From contig CAVZCU010000012.1 in assembly GCA_963773845.1 (NCBI GenBank), forward strand, positions 1,116,001 through 1,180,000: a DNA stretch of 64,000 nt. Direction: 5' to 3'. The stretch comes from SIAJ01 sp963773845. Its GTDB lineage: Bacteria; Planctomycetota; Planctomycetia; Gemmatales; Gemmataceae. Below are positions 56,136 to 64,000 of the stretch, one piece after another. Within the stretch, counting starts at the first letter, position 1. Each line of letters opens with the position of its first letter. The position numbers and the translations under genes are program-made. Below the pieces are notes generated by a model. The model searched no databases. It was not told the DNA's origin and saw only the letters and a list, made by a program, of their open reading frames with translations.

Positions 56136-56386
56136 CTCCCATGCCTGCCGCCCGAGTAATGGAACAGTTTTACCTGGAAGCCCGGAGCAAGCTGCTCGAC
56201 GTGGCGGCGATCCTGGATCGATTGGATCGCGGCGATGGATCTTCAGCCGCGGACTCGCGCTTGGAGCGAATTCGCCAAGCCGTACTCACGCTCATGGAAC
56301 AGGGCGGCGGTCGCGCGGAACGGATTCAGCAATTGTTCTCGCTCGAATACGATCCCCATTGGTCGCGGCCGCAGCCGCGAAATTGA
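56132..56386 (+). CDS. Hypothetical protein coupled to larE
   Basis: 84 residues, helical (RVMEQFYLEARSKLLDVAAILDRLDRG), overlapping the larE stop. It occurs beside larE-type or other genes in planctomycetes with no known role. No motif recognised. Confidence 0.6.
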   Translation: MTPMPAARVMEQFYLEARSKLLDVAAILDRLDRGDGSSAADSRLERIRQAVLTLMEQGGGRAERIQQLFSLEYDPHWSRPQPRN

Positions 56387-56407
56387 CCCGCCGAACCCCG
56401 TTGTTTC

Positions 56408-57661
56408 ATGCCGATCAATGTTACCTGCCCCGGGTGTGAGTATCACTTTCTCGTGGGCGACGAATTCGCCGGCCGGCCGGGCCGGTGTCCGGAATGTGAG
56501 ACCGTCATTCACGTTCCCGATATCGACGGCGGTTCGCACCCCGTGGAGTCATCGCCCGAGCCCGATGCCTTTGCAAATCCGCATCCGGTCGATTCATTCG
56601 AGGAGTTTCCCAGAAGTTCCCGTCGCCGCGACGACGAGCGTGAACGCCACCTGCTAGACCTGCGCCAGGACGAAGACGATCGGCCACGCCTACCCACTTT
56701 TGATCCCCATGCGCGCGCGGCGAAATGGCAAAACGTTTCGAACGGTCTGCGTAACCTCATGGTGGCAGTGGTCATTCTGGCGATCAATGAGATTGTGGGA
56801 AGTGCATTCACTTTGGTCGACGGCATTCAGCCGGGACAGGGGAACAATCTCAATGCGAAGGAAATCGCCCTCGTGCTCGGCAATGCGATCGTGTCGTGCA
56901 TCGCACTTGCCTTGTGGGCGATGGGGAGAATTGGATGCGGGCGCGTCCCCTACGTACCGGCCAGGCGAATCGCGCGCCCCGCAGGTGTGATCGCTGGAAT
57001 GACTGCCGCCGGCGGGATCCTTGGCTTGGCGGGCATGGTCGGCGGTGTCATGATCATGCAACAGAATCAAGGAGCTGGACTCGGGCTCATGTGCCTTGGC
57101 GCGTGTACGTTTCTGCCTGCGATTTTGGGATTTGTCGTCGCGGAATTCATGGGCTTGCTTTCGCAAATCAAGATCGCGACGGGACTCCGCGATCATGCAT
57201 TCGCCACGGCTTCGAAGGCCCTTTTGGCCGTCGTTCTGATTTTGACCGGCTGTGCGATGATCGGCGGCTTTGCACTCGTAGTATTCATGGGGGAAGAATC
57301 GAATAAGGCTCAACAAAGGCAGTTCCGGCAACAGCAAGCTCAACAGCCAAAGGTTCGCGATAAGAATCGCCCCCCGTTGCCGGCAGGTAAGGCGAAGGGC
57401 AACTGGAACGGCCGGAAGAACGGGCCGGCGGTGCCTGCAAATCCACCGGCCGGCCAGCAACAGCCGCCTCCATTCGACATTGCGGACTATCCCGGACTGG
57501 CGTACGGCATTCTGATCGGTCGTTTGGCGGCGACGTTGATCTACGCTTTCGTGGCAATTCTTTGCGTTCAGCTTGGTCGGGCCGCCATTCGGCGGGAAAT
57601 AGCCAATCTCATCGGCGATCCCCACGATCAGGGTCAAGGGCATGGCGATGCGTACAAGTAA
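56408..57661 (+). CDS. Zinc-ribbon membrane protein (MJ0042-type), paralogue 1
   Basis: 417 residues. N-terminal zinc ribbon: INVTCPGCEYHFLVGDEFAGRPGRCPECETVI (two CxxC pairs). A low-complexity acidic/Arg region (about 45-100) follows, then four or more membrane segments (VAVVILAINEIVGSAF, IAGMTAAGGILGLAGMVGGVMI, ALLAVVLILTGCAMIGGFALVVF) and a Gln/Pro-rich cytoplasmic or external loop. First of four tandem genes with the same plan. Role unknown. Confidence 0.8.
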   Translation: MPINVTCPGCEYHFLVGDEFAGRPGRCPECETVIHVPDIDGGSHPVESSPEPDAFANPHPVDSFEEFPRSSRRRDDERERHLLDLRQDEDDRPRLPTFDPHARAAKWQNVSNGLRNLMVAVVILAINEIVGSAFTLVDGIQPGQGNNLNAKEIALVLGNAIVSCIALALWAMGRIGCGRVPYVPARRIARPAGVIAGMTAAGGILGLAGMVGGVMIMQQNQGAGLGLMCLGACTFLPAILGFVVAEFMGLLSQIKIATGLRDHAFATASKALLAVVLILTGCAMIGGFALVVFMGEESNKAQQRQFRQQQAQQPKVRDKNRPPLPAGKAKGNWNGRKNGPAVPANPPAGQQQPPPFDIADYPGLAYGILIGRLAATLIYAFVAILCVQLGRAAIRREIANLIGDPHDQGQGHGDAYK

Positions 57662-57795
57662 GGTCCAATAATGTTTGAAATAGAGGGGTAGCCGGGCTGG
57701 AGACTTTGCAAATTCCGGAACATCCATTTGCACAATGGGTTGCGGTCACGGATAATTGCATTTGATGACTCCCCTCCTCCGATGGAATCATCGCG

Positions 57796-59031
57796 ATGCC
57801 GATCACCTTGAATTGCCCGAAGTGCCACAAGCCGTTCCGCGTGCGCGATGAATCCATCGGGGGACGCGTCCGATGTCCCAGTTGCGGGGCAGTGCTTCAG
57901 GTCCCAGCTGCATTGTCACCAGCCTCCAACTTCGACGACCAGCCAAAAGGTGGCGCCTCCACCGAGACGCCACGACCCGTTGCCGAGGAAGTAGGCGGGT
58001 CGCATCCGGGCGTATCCATCCATGAAATTGCAGTCGGGAATGCACGACGCGAAGGGGCAGTCGATCTTGGTCCACCGGCAGGAGCGCCATTACCCGGTCC
58101 TCCCTCCATTAAGGCTCGAGTCCCCATGCCGCCATCACCCTCCGGATTGCAACCGGCCGAACGGCCGGTCGCTCCTGTCACATTTCCCAAGGCGCCCGCG
58201 CCTGGGGCTGCCTCGCGGACGTCGGCTCCGCCACGTCCTCTATCCGACGAGGAACTGCCTTGGGTCAGGGTAAGCAGGGGCCTGGGCATGATCCGACTCG
58301 CCCTGTTCCTGCTCGTGCTCTGGGTTCTGGCCGTGTTCGCCCAGGGAGTTTGGACCGTATACGATTACGATCGCGCGTGGTCCGATAATCCGGGCCTGCT
58401 CAAGCGGGCCGATTGGCCCCTCAAGAAGGAAGCATTCGTTGCGTACACAGTCGTGCTCACCGTTCCCGCGGCTCTCTTGTTGTTAGTCGGCCGCCTCCGT
58501 TGTGGCGGAGCACCTTCGCAATCGCAGGCTCGCGGACTGGCATTATCGGCGGCCTTTTTCACGTTCGTCGCACTCGCCGGCATTGCCGGGTTTCTAACGC
58601 TCACATTCTCGAATGTGGGCGACAAACTGCATCTTCCGGACAACATGCCGGAGAAAGTGCGCCTCACGTGCATTTATGCCGCGATTCCATCCGCCGTCAT
58701 TGCCGACATTCTAACCCTGTTGTTCATGGGACAAATCGGCTGGCCAATTCGCAGACCGCAGCTTCAAAAGAGCGTTGCCGGGTTCTTTGCCTACGCACTG
58801 CTTCTGCCGGCCGGAGTATTGATTGGCGAACAATACTATCCCGTGTTCAATAGCCTGCAAGAGTCATGGCGGAAAGTTCGCACGGTGTTCGGCGGCCCCG
58901 AAGACGATCAAGCAAAACGGGTCGTGATCTGGACCGTTATCCTCCTGACTACCACAATATTGCTGATTCTCCGCTATGCGGCCGTGGCCGGCCGGGCACG
59001 CCGAGGAATCCGAAAACTCCTGGCGGGTTAG
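57796..59031 (+). CDS. Zinc-ribbon membrane protein (MJ0042-type), paralogue 2
   Basis: 411 residues. Zinc ribbon ITLNCPKCHKPFRVRDESIGGRVRCPSCGAVL, Pro-rich linker, then membrane segments (LFLLVLWVLAVFAQGVW, AYTVVLTVPAALLLLVG, FFTFVALAGIAGFLTL, ILLTTTILLILRYAA). The membrane part has little similarity to paralogue 1, so the ribbon and layout are the shared features. About 135 bp after paralogue 1, same strand. Confidence 0.8.
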   Translation: MPITLNCPKCHKPFRVRDESIGGRVRCPSCGAVLQVPAALSPASNFDDQPKGGASTETPRPVAEEVGGSHPGVSIHEIAVGNARREGAVDLGPPAGAPLPGPPSIKARVPMPPSPSGLQPAERPVAPVTFPKAPAPGAASRTSAPPRPLSDEELPWVRVSRGLGMIRLALFLLVLWVLAVFAQGVWTVYDYDRAWSDNPGLLKRADWPLKKEAFVAYTVVLTVPAALLLLVGRLRCGGAPSQSQARGLALSAAFFTFVALAGIAGFLTLTFSNVGDKLHLPDNMPEKVRLTCIYAAIPSAVIADILTLLFMGQIGWPIRRPQLQKSVAGFFAYALLLPAGVLIGEQYYPVFNSLQESWRKVRTVFGGPEDDQAKRVVIWTVILLTTTILLILRYAAVAGRARRGIRKLLAG

Positions 59032-59070
59032 ACAGAGTCGGCCGGCTGCCCGTTGAGTTCTTGCGAACCC

Positions 59071-59574
59071 ATGCCGATTTCCGTCGCCTGTCCATCGTGT
59101 GCATTTCGGGTTCGATTGCCGGACAACGCGGCCGGCCGCCGGTTTCGCTGCCCGAAATGCCAAAGCGTCATTCCCGGACCGCCAGCGGCGACATCGAGCT
59201 TGCCGTTGGTCCGCACTACCGATCAGGTCGATGCTGGCCTCGTCGACGCGCAATTGGAATCGACTGAGAATGAGTCGATCGAAGCGCCCACTCCAATCTC
59301 GTCAGCCGTTCGAAAAGCCACTGAAACGGCGTTTAATCCCTTTGACGACGGGTCGGATGAAAATAAGCCCCGGGGCGATCGTCGCCGGCGAACGAGGGAC
59401 AATTACAATCCCTTCGCGGACGCACCGTCCGATGAATCGGCGAACGAGTCCGAGCCGGGGCAATTATTCGACTTTGGCGCCGAAGACCCATCGTCCGCAG
59501 CGCCCGCCGGCGAATTCGATTTCGGTTCCGCAAACCCATCTGATGACCGCAGCCCGCGACGGAGACGCCGATGA
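59071..59574 (+). CDS. Zinc-ribbon protein (MJ0042-type), paralogue 3, soluble
   Basis: 167 residues from ATG 59071. Ribbon ISVACPSCAFRVRLPDNAAGRRFRCPKCQSVI, then an acidic, Asn/Asp-rich low-complexity tail (NYNPFADAPSDESANESEPG) without membrane segments. It overlaps the next gene's start by 4 bp. Unlike its paralogues it lacks the membrane part, so it may act with the next gene as a split protein. Confidence 0.75.
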   Translation: MPISVACPSCAFRVRLPDNAAGRRFRCPKCQSVIPGPPAATSSLPLVRTTDQVDAGLVDAQLESTENESIEAPTPISSAVRKATETAFNPFDDGSDENKPRGDRRRRTRDNYNPFADAPSDESANESEPGQLFDFGAEDPSSAAPAGEFDFGSANPSDDRSPRRRRR

Positions 59575-60530
59575 GCACACTGGACGTGAGTTGCGCTCGC
59601 TGCGAAAAGCGATTCCGCGTGCGTGCCGAGTTCGCCGGCCGATCAACGCGCTGCCCGGGCTGCTCGGCGCCGATCACCGTCGGGGGAATACCCGCACCAG
59701 CCGCTCCCTCCAAACCCGCGAATGAGGAAGGCGCTCGTCGACGTCCCAGGGCCAGGGATGACGACGACGAGGAGCCGCAGCGACCGGCAATTAATTGGCG
59801 GCCCGTCGAGTCGGCGTTTCGCCGCGAGCAAGTCGCGGTCGTTTTCGCGATGCTCGGCATTGTCGGCAGCTTTTTCAGCTTTTGTCTTTCCAGTGCTTTG
59901 CGGCACTCGAGCGATACCGAACCCATTGTGATCCTCGCGGTGCTCCTGTTCGGCGTGGGGCCGGCATCGGCACGGGGGCGTTCGCGCTGATGGCGCGGAT
60001 TTCCGCGCTCGGCACTCCAAAGGAAAGCCGGGCACGCGGCTCCGCGATGTCGAGCATGTTGTGCAGTCTCAGCGGCCTCGCGTGCCTGGTGATTCTCGCT
60101 CTGGCCATGCTTGCCAGCATCGGTTCCCACGAACCGGACCCGCTGCCGATGATTGTGGCGCTCGGCGGGTTGGTGCTGTCGAGCCTTGGAGGCGCTGGCG
60201 ACGTTCTTCGCGTTTATCGCGCAAATCGGCATTGCACGGCGGTCAGCATCCGTGAGTCGTGGCATATCTCGGCTGGGCATCACCGTCACCATTTGCGTGC
60301 TGAGCCTTCTGGGTATCGGCGTCCTGTACACGATCGTGCGTGAATTGACGGACTCACCTAGTTATTATGGAGGTGGTTACTATGCCACCGACCATACCGG
60401 CTTCTACGAGTTCGTTCTGGGGATTCTCATTCCCCTGGCCTTCGGCGTCCTGCTCGTCCTCTATCATCGCCTCCTCGCCGGTGGAAAGGAGGCCATCACC
60501 GGCGAAATGCGAGCACGCTATGACGATTGA
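59571..60530 (+). pseudogene. Zinc-ribbon membrane protein, paralogue 4, two frameshifts
   Basis: From ATG 59571: LDVSCARCEKRFRVRAEFAGRSTRCPGCSAPI, acidic linker, membrane segment (QVAVVFAMLGIVGSFFSFCL). Then frame changes near 59955 and again near 60190, giving further membrane segments (LCSLSGLACLVILALAMLASI, LGITVTICVLSLLGIGVLY, GILIPLAFGVLLVLYHRLL). Corrected length is about 320 residues, with five membrane segments. Adjacent genes are intact apart from this one. Confidence 0.7.
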
Positions 60531-60571
60531 AATCGGGTAACGCCGCAGGCCGATTCTCGTTCGAGCGGTTT

Positions 60572-62593
60572 CTATTTCCGCTTTAGATACTTATCAAACC
60601 ACGCCAGGTCCCACTCCATCTTCGCTTTGCGATGCGACAACTTCGTCAAGCCATGTGGCTCGCCGGAATACACGACTAACTCCGTCGGCACCTTGCGATA
60701 CTCCTTGAGCGCTCGGTACAGCATCCGGCTATGGCCCGGTGGACAGCGGGGGTCGTTGCCGCCGACCTGAATCAGCGTCGGCGTCGTCACATTGCCGAGG
60801 CCGTAGGTCGGCGAAGTTTTGCGATATATGTCCGGGGTCTCCCACGGTGCGCCCTTCTTAAAGGCCATCGGATACGCGGGTTCATCGTTGAAGCCCCACT
60901 CGGCGACCGTGTCGAGGATGCAGCCGCCGGTGCTGGCTGCCTTGAATTTGACCGGCGAGTTTTTGAGTGTGATCAGGCAATTGGTGAGATAGCCGCCGTT
61001 GCTCCAGCCCATGACGCCGATGCGCTCCGGGTCGGCGATCCCTTCCTTGATCAGGTGCTGGATGCCGGCGAGGATGTCTTTGACCTCGATGTCGTTCTCA
61101 TGGCCGATGAGGTCGGTGACGAACTTGTCGCCGTAGCCGGTCGAGCCACGATAGTTCGGGAACAGGGCGGCATAGCCGTGGGCAGCAAAGTACAGCCGGC
61201 CGTTGTGCGGGTCGTAGCTCAGCTCGGCCTTGGTCGAAGTAGTCGGCCCGCCGTGGATGCCGACGACCAGCGGCAGCTTGTCGCCCTTCTTGTAGCCGGG
61301 CGGAAGTTCGAGGACGCCGCCGACCTCGGTGCCGTCGGGGGCTTTCCAGGTAATGTGCTCAAGAACGGGGAACCGCCAATGCTTCGCCTGTGGGTTTGGA
61401 TCGACGAGTGTCGGAATCTTTCGTCCCCCCCGAACATCAAGTTTCTCGAGGACCGCCAATTTGCTTTTGCCTCCACTCAGCAGAGCGATGTAGTCATCGT
61501 GGCCGACGGCGATCATTGAGACCACCGCCCCGGACAACAACGGTGTGAATTCCTCTAATGCTCGCATCAAGACGACTTCGTCACTGACCTCGCCGAGATA
61601 GAGCAGCAAATTCCTTCCTTGCCATTTCAGGGGTGAACCGTACCCGCGGACATGCAGCCCGTCCGGTCTTTCCATCCGCTTGGCCGTCCAGCACTTGTCC
61701 GTCAACGAGTGAACGATGACCTCCGCCGGATACGCATCAAAGATCGAACAAAACGCCAGTCGCGTGCCATCCGGATTCCACGCTAGCGATTCGAGCCACG
61801 GGTACGGCGAGGCCGCCGTTTTGCGCCATGACTCGTCGGCGGTGACGACCTTTCCTCCGGCGGCTGACGCCGCCGGCTCGCCGGCTTCCCAGATGTCAAC
61901 GCGCGATTTGCCTTCGGAGTGGACGACGGTATCGTCGGGGGCGGTGATCATCGCGATTCGCTTGCCGTCCTGCGTCACAGCGAATTCGCGGACGTAGCGC
62001 TTCTCATCGACCACCTTCTCCGCCCGCCACGATTGCAGATCGAGGCGATAGATCTCGGACACCTTGCGGCTGCCGTGGCCGTATTGCTCCTTGTACTTGT
62101 TCCGGAGCGCCGTGAAGTCGTCCTTGTCCGTGGCGGTGGCGTCGACGCTGTAGAAGAGGGCGTCGGCCTTCGGAGAATAGTCGAAACCGGTGACGCCGGC
62201 TTCGACGCGCGTGACCGCGCTCGCTACGCCGCTAGCGGCGTTGATGCGCCAGACTTGTGTTTTGCCATCGGTGATGCTCTTGCGGTTGCCGAGCACGTAG
62301 ATCGCCTTGCCATCGTGCGACCACTTCGGGTTGCGGTCGTTGGCTCGGTCGCCGGTCAACCGTTGTGGTTTACTCTTGCCATCCGTAGCGACGATCCAGA
62401 GGTTGGTCTTTTGCAAGTCGTCGGCTTTATCCCAGCGGGCCTCGGTATAGGCGACGAACTTGCCGTCGGGCGAGACGGCCAGCTCGCGAATCGTGGCGAG
62501 CGTATCGTAATCGTCGATAGTGATGTCGTGCGTGCGAGCCGGCTCGGCGAAGGCCGGCAAAGCGAACAATAAGACGAGAAGAATGCGCGTCAT
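60572..62593 (-). CDS. Secreted prolyl-oligopeptidase family (S9) peptidase
   Basis: 673 residues with signal peptide MTRILLVLLFALPAFAEPA. N-terminal propeller (about 20-420; ELAVSPDGKFVAYTEARW, WSHDGKAIYVLGNRKS), C-terminal hydrolase: VVGIHGGPTTSTK, catalytic Ser in MGWSNGGYLTN, Asp in QVGGNDPRCPP, His in SGEPHGLTK. Exported peptide hydrolase, probably for scavenging. Codons for NAASGVASAV (around 62216-62242) coincide with the REP-like palindrome seen at 3933-3975. The frame is kept, so the element behaves as part of the coding sequence. Confidence 0.92.
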   Translation of the reverse strand: MTRILLVLLFALPAFAEPARTHDITIDDYDTLATIRELAVSPDGKFVAYTEARWDKADDLQKTNLWIVATDGKSKPQRLTGDRANDRNPKWSHDGKAIYVLGNRKSITDGKTQVWRINAASGVASAVTRVEAGVTGFDYSPKADALFYSVDATATDKDDFTALRNKYKEQYGHGSRKVSEIYRLDLQSWRAEKVVDEKRYVREFAVTQDGKRIAMITAPDDTVVHSEGKSRVDIWEAGEPAASAAGGKVVTADESWRKTAASPYPWLESLAWNPDGTRLAFCSIFDAYPAEVIVHSLTDKCWTAKRMERPDGLHVRGYGSPLKWQGRNLLLYLGEVSDEVVLMRALEEFTPLLSGAVVSMIAVGHDDYIALLSGGKSKLAVLEKLDVRGGRKIPTLVDPNPQAKHWRFPVLEHITWKAPDGTEVGGVLELPPGYKKGDKLPLVVGIHGGPTTSTKAELSYDPHNGRLYFAAHGYAALFPNYRGSTGYGDKFVTDLIGHENDIEVKDILAGIQHLIKEGIADPERIGVMGWSNGGYLTNCLITLKNSPVKFKAASTGGCILDTVAEWGFNDEPAYPMAFKKGAPWETPDIYRKTSPTYGLGNVTTPTLIQVGGNDPRCPPGHSRMLYRALKEYRKVPTELVVYSGEPHGLTKLSHRKAKMEWDLAWFDKYLKRK

Positions 62594-62686
62594 GGGATTG
62601 GCCCCTCGGAAACGGTTGCCATTGGTTTATGGTTCAGCCGAAGCGCCGGCGGCACAATGCACATGACTAGCCTCCAGGCCTTTGAC

Positions 62687-62851
62687 GTGGGATAGGCCTC
62701 CCGGCCTGTCACGGCTTCGACAGGCCGGGAGGCCTATCCCACATTTAGATTGACGTCCGGGCCATGCGGGATAGGCCTCCCGGCCTGTCTTGGCTTGCGG
62801 AGTCAAGCGCCTGCCACTGCCAGGTTCGACAGGCCGGGAGGCCTATCCCAC
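62687..62851. repeat. Two 24-bp-arm hairpins (twin palindromes)
   Basis: Hairpin 1 (62687-62742): arms GTGGGATAGGCCTCCCGGCC and GGCCGGGAGGCCTATCCCAC with an 8-base loop. Hairpin 2 (62766-62851): nearly the same arms (62766-62789 and 62828-62851) separated by 38 bp. The arms of the two hairpins are practically interchangeable, so the whole is a duplicated palindrome. Located in the 800-bp gap between two divergent genes. Confidence 0.9.
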
Positions 62852-62915
62852 ATTCAGATAGGACTTCACCCAAGCGGTCATTTGAATATGCGGGTGCATA
62901 ACATCTTTTTTTAGT

Positions 62916-62945
62916 GTGACATTTCGTGACATTTTGTGACATTTG
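62916..62945. repeat. Three direct 10-bp repeats GTGACATTT(C/T/G)
   Basis: Exact tandem units at 62916, 62926 and 62936, preceded by a T-rich stretch. Such iteron-like repeats can be binding sites, but there is no adjacent replication gene. Confidence 0.7.
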
Positions 62946-63066
62946 CGGTCTCCTGCGCAATAGACGGACTCCCTCGACGCCATTCCAGTATTGCGAAGTG
63001 CCTCGAATCGCTAGAGCGAATCTGCATTTTTTGGTAGTTTCTTGGCATGCTTCGTCTTGGCCAGAA

Positions 63067-63227
63067 TTCTCACCGCAAAGACACCGAGGACACAGAGAAG
63101 AAGAGCAGAAAACGAGCGGTGGCCGTTCCCAGCACAACACTTGGCCCGTAAGCAAGTCTGGGACGTCCACCCACTGCTGCTTGATAAATGCTTTTCTCTG
63201 TGCTCTCTGTGACTCGGTGGTGAGAAA
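63067..63227. repeat. Imperfect inverted repeat pair of about 35 bp (possible MITE)
   Basis: TTCTCACCGCAAAGACACCG (63067 on) faces CTCGGTGGTGAGAA (up to 63227), with CACAGAGAAG/CTTTTCTCTGTG matching inside. The enclosed 90 bp has no gene. This CACAGAGA-type motif recurs across unrelated genomes in my knowledge, but its nature is unclear. Confidence 0.55.
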
Positions 63228-63397
63228 TGCGAGTTAATTCTCCAGCAGTGGATTGCCGTGGGCCGGTCATGGGCGCTTGCGTGAGCCCCGGTCCTCTATA
63301 AGAACTTCAAGGAATTCGCCTTCCGTGTTGTCATCGCAGTTTCGATCTCGCTTGGAACGATCGTTTTTGAATATCCTCTGGTTCCGAGAGCACCAAC

Positions 63398-64000
63398 ATG
63401 ACTGCTATTCGTTCTTTCGCCGTCTGCGGAATCGCCTTGCTGGCACTCGGTGGCACCGTACTCGCTGCCGATCCGCCGCCGTTGACGCCGATCCAGAAAG
63501 AAATGACCGACCAACTCGATTCCATGCGCCCAGAGCTTGTGGCCTGCAACCAGGACATCTGGACCTTCGCCGAACTGGGCCTCGAAGAGCATCGCTCGTC
63601 GGCCCGGCTCATCGGCGTGCTCAAGAAGGCCGGCTTCAAAGTCAAGGAGGGTGTCAGCGGCATGCCGACCGCGTTCGTCGCCGAATACGGTTCGGGCAAG
63701 CCGATCATCGGCATCCTCGCCGAATACGACGCGTTGCCCGAACTGTCGCAGCAGATCAATGGCGAGCGACTTGGCCGTTACCGGCCGCACCACCGGACAT
63801 GGCTGCGGCCACTGTGCACTCGGCACCGCTGCCGTCGGCGCTGCGGTCGCCGTCAAGGAGGTCTACGACAAGCACAAGCTGAAGGGGACCATTCGCCTTT
63901 ACGGCACGCCCGCCGAGGAGACGGTGATCGGCAAAGTCTACATGAGCCTCGACGGCCAGTTCAACGACCTCGACGCCTGCCTGCACTGGCATCCGGGAAC
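63398..64000 (+). pseudogene. M20 family peptidase/amidohydrolase (AbgB-like), frameshifted, truncated by window edge
   Basis: ATG 63398 with signal peptide TAIRSFAVCGIALLALGGTVLAA. Sequence: DIWTFAELGLEEHRSSARLIG, then GILAEYDALPELSQ. The frame shifts near 63755-63770 and continues with TGHGCGHCALGTAAVGAAVAVK, the zinc-binding HGCGH motif, and RLYGTPAEETVIGKVYM. It runs off the right edge at DACLHWHPG. Closest pattern: aminobenzoyl-glutamate utilisation protein B or M20D amidohydrolases. Exported, judging by the signal. Confidence 0.78.

Overview
The window looks like a chromosomal segment of a GC-rich planctomycete, most likely a Gemmata-like lineage. The evidence is the gene content: DUF1501 and PSD1 (DUF1549/DUF1553) proteins, DUF4058, Uma2, an ECF sigma factor coupled to a protein kinase, a LEPR-type N-terminal motif, zinc-ribbon membrane paralogues, a PQQ beta-propeller protein, and the H4MPT-linked formyltransferase ftr. 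No rRNA, CRISPR array or complete tRNA was seen.

Layout. 1-7.5 kb (minus strand): a GT9 heptosyltransferase runs off the left edge, followed by two DUF4058 paralogues sharing a 90-bp leader, a frameshifted DUF1501/PSD1 pair, and a truncated DUF1016 gene. 7.6-18.8 kb is an accessory island. It holds small orphan genes, a two-gene module with a HEPN-like protein, two inverted IS3 copies each with its own 3-bp target duplication, and a type IIG restriction-modification gene whose N- and C-terminal remnants now flank an HTTM-type membrane gene pair. A SWIM-finger transposase, a tiny ribbon-helix-helix gene and a MltR-like gene follow. 18.9-21.5 kb: a MoxR ATPase with two bpX-type partners (the remains or a minimal form of a MoxR ternary system), divergent from ftr. 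22.6-33.6 kb: hydrolase, kinase-like protein, acetolactate synthase small subunit, a translationally coupled LEPR-protein/ECF sigma/kinase-TPR operon, PQQ propeller and a PagL-like deacylase. 33.8-39.5 kb: nfo, surE, Uma2, a duplicated surE tail broken by a 2 x 220-bp repeat, a frameshifted DUF1501 gene and a Phd/PIN toxin-antitoxin pair. 39.8-51.1 kb: recJ, small coupled genes, hydrolase, an extended ECF sigma factor, beta-CASP nuclease, hemL, phosphoesterase with a strong terminator, yidC. 51.4-64 kb: an ISAzo13-type transposase, a DsbD-like protein, larE, four tandem zinc-ribbon proteins, an S9 peptidase, a repeat-rich spacer and a partial M20 peptidase.

Two themes deserve attention. First, many genes carry single-base frameshifts, several at homopolymers (A8/A9, G4/G5, T6), while large housekeeping genes (yidC, recJ, dsbD-like, kinase-TPR) are intact. 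This mixes probable sequencing error with genuine decay, and reads are needed to separate them. Second, the spacers are full of palindromic repeat families, some of which have invaded coding ends (ftr 3' end, S9 peptidase) or split a duplicated gene tail (surE). The strongest structural story is the restriction-modification gene replaced internally by a membrane-protein cassette and then bracketed by IS3 insertions.
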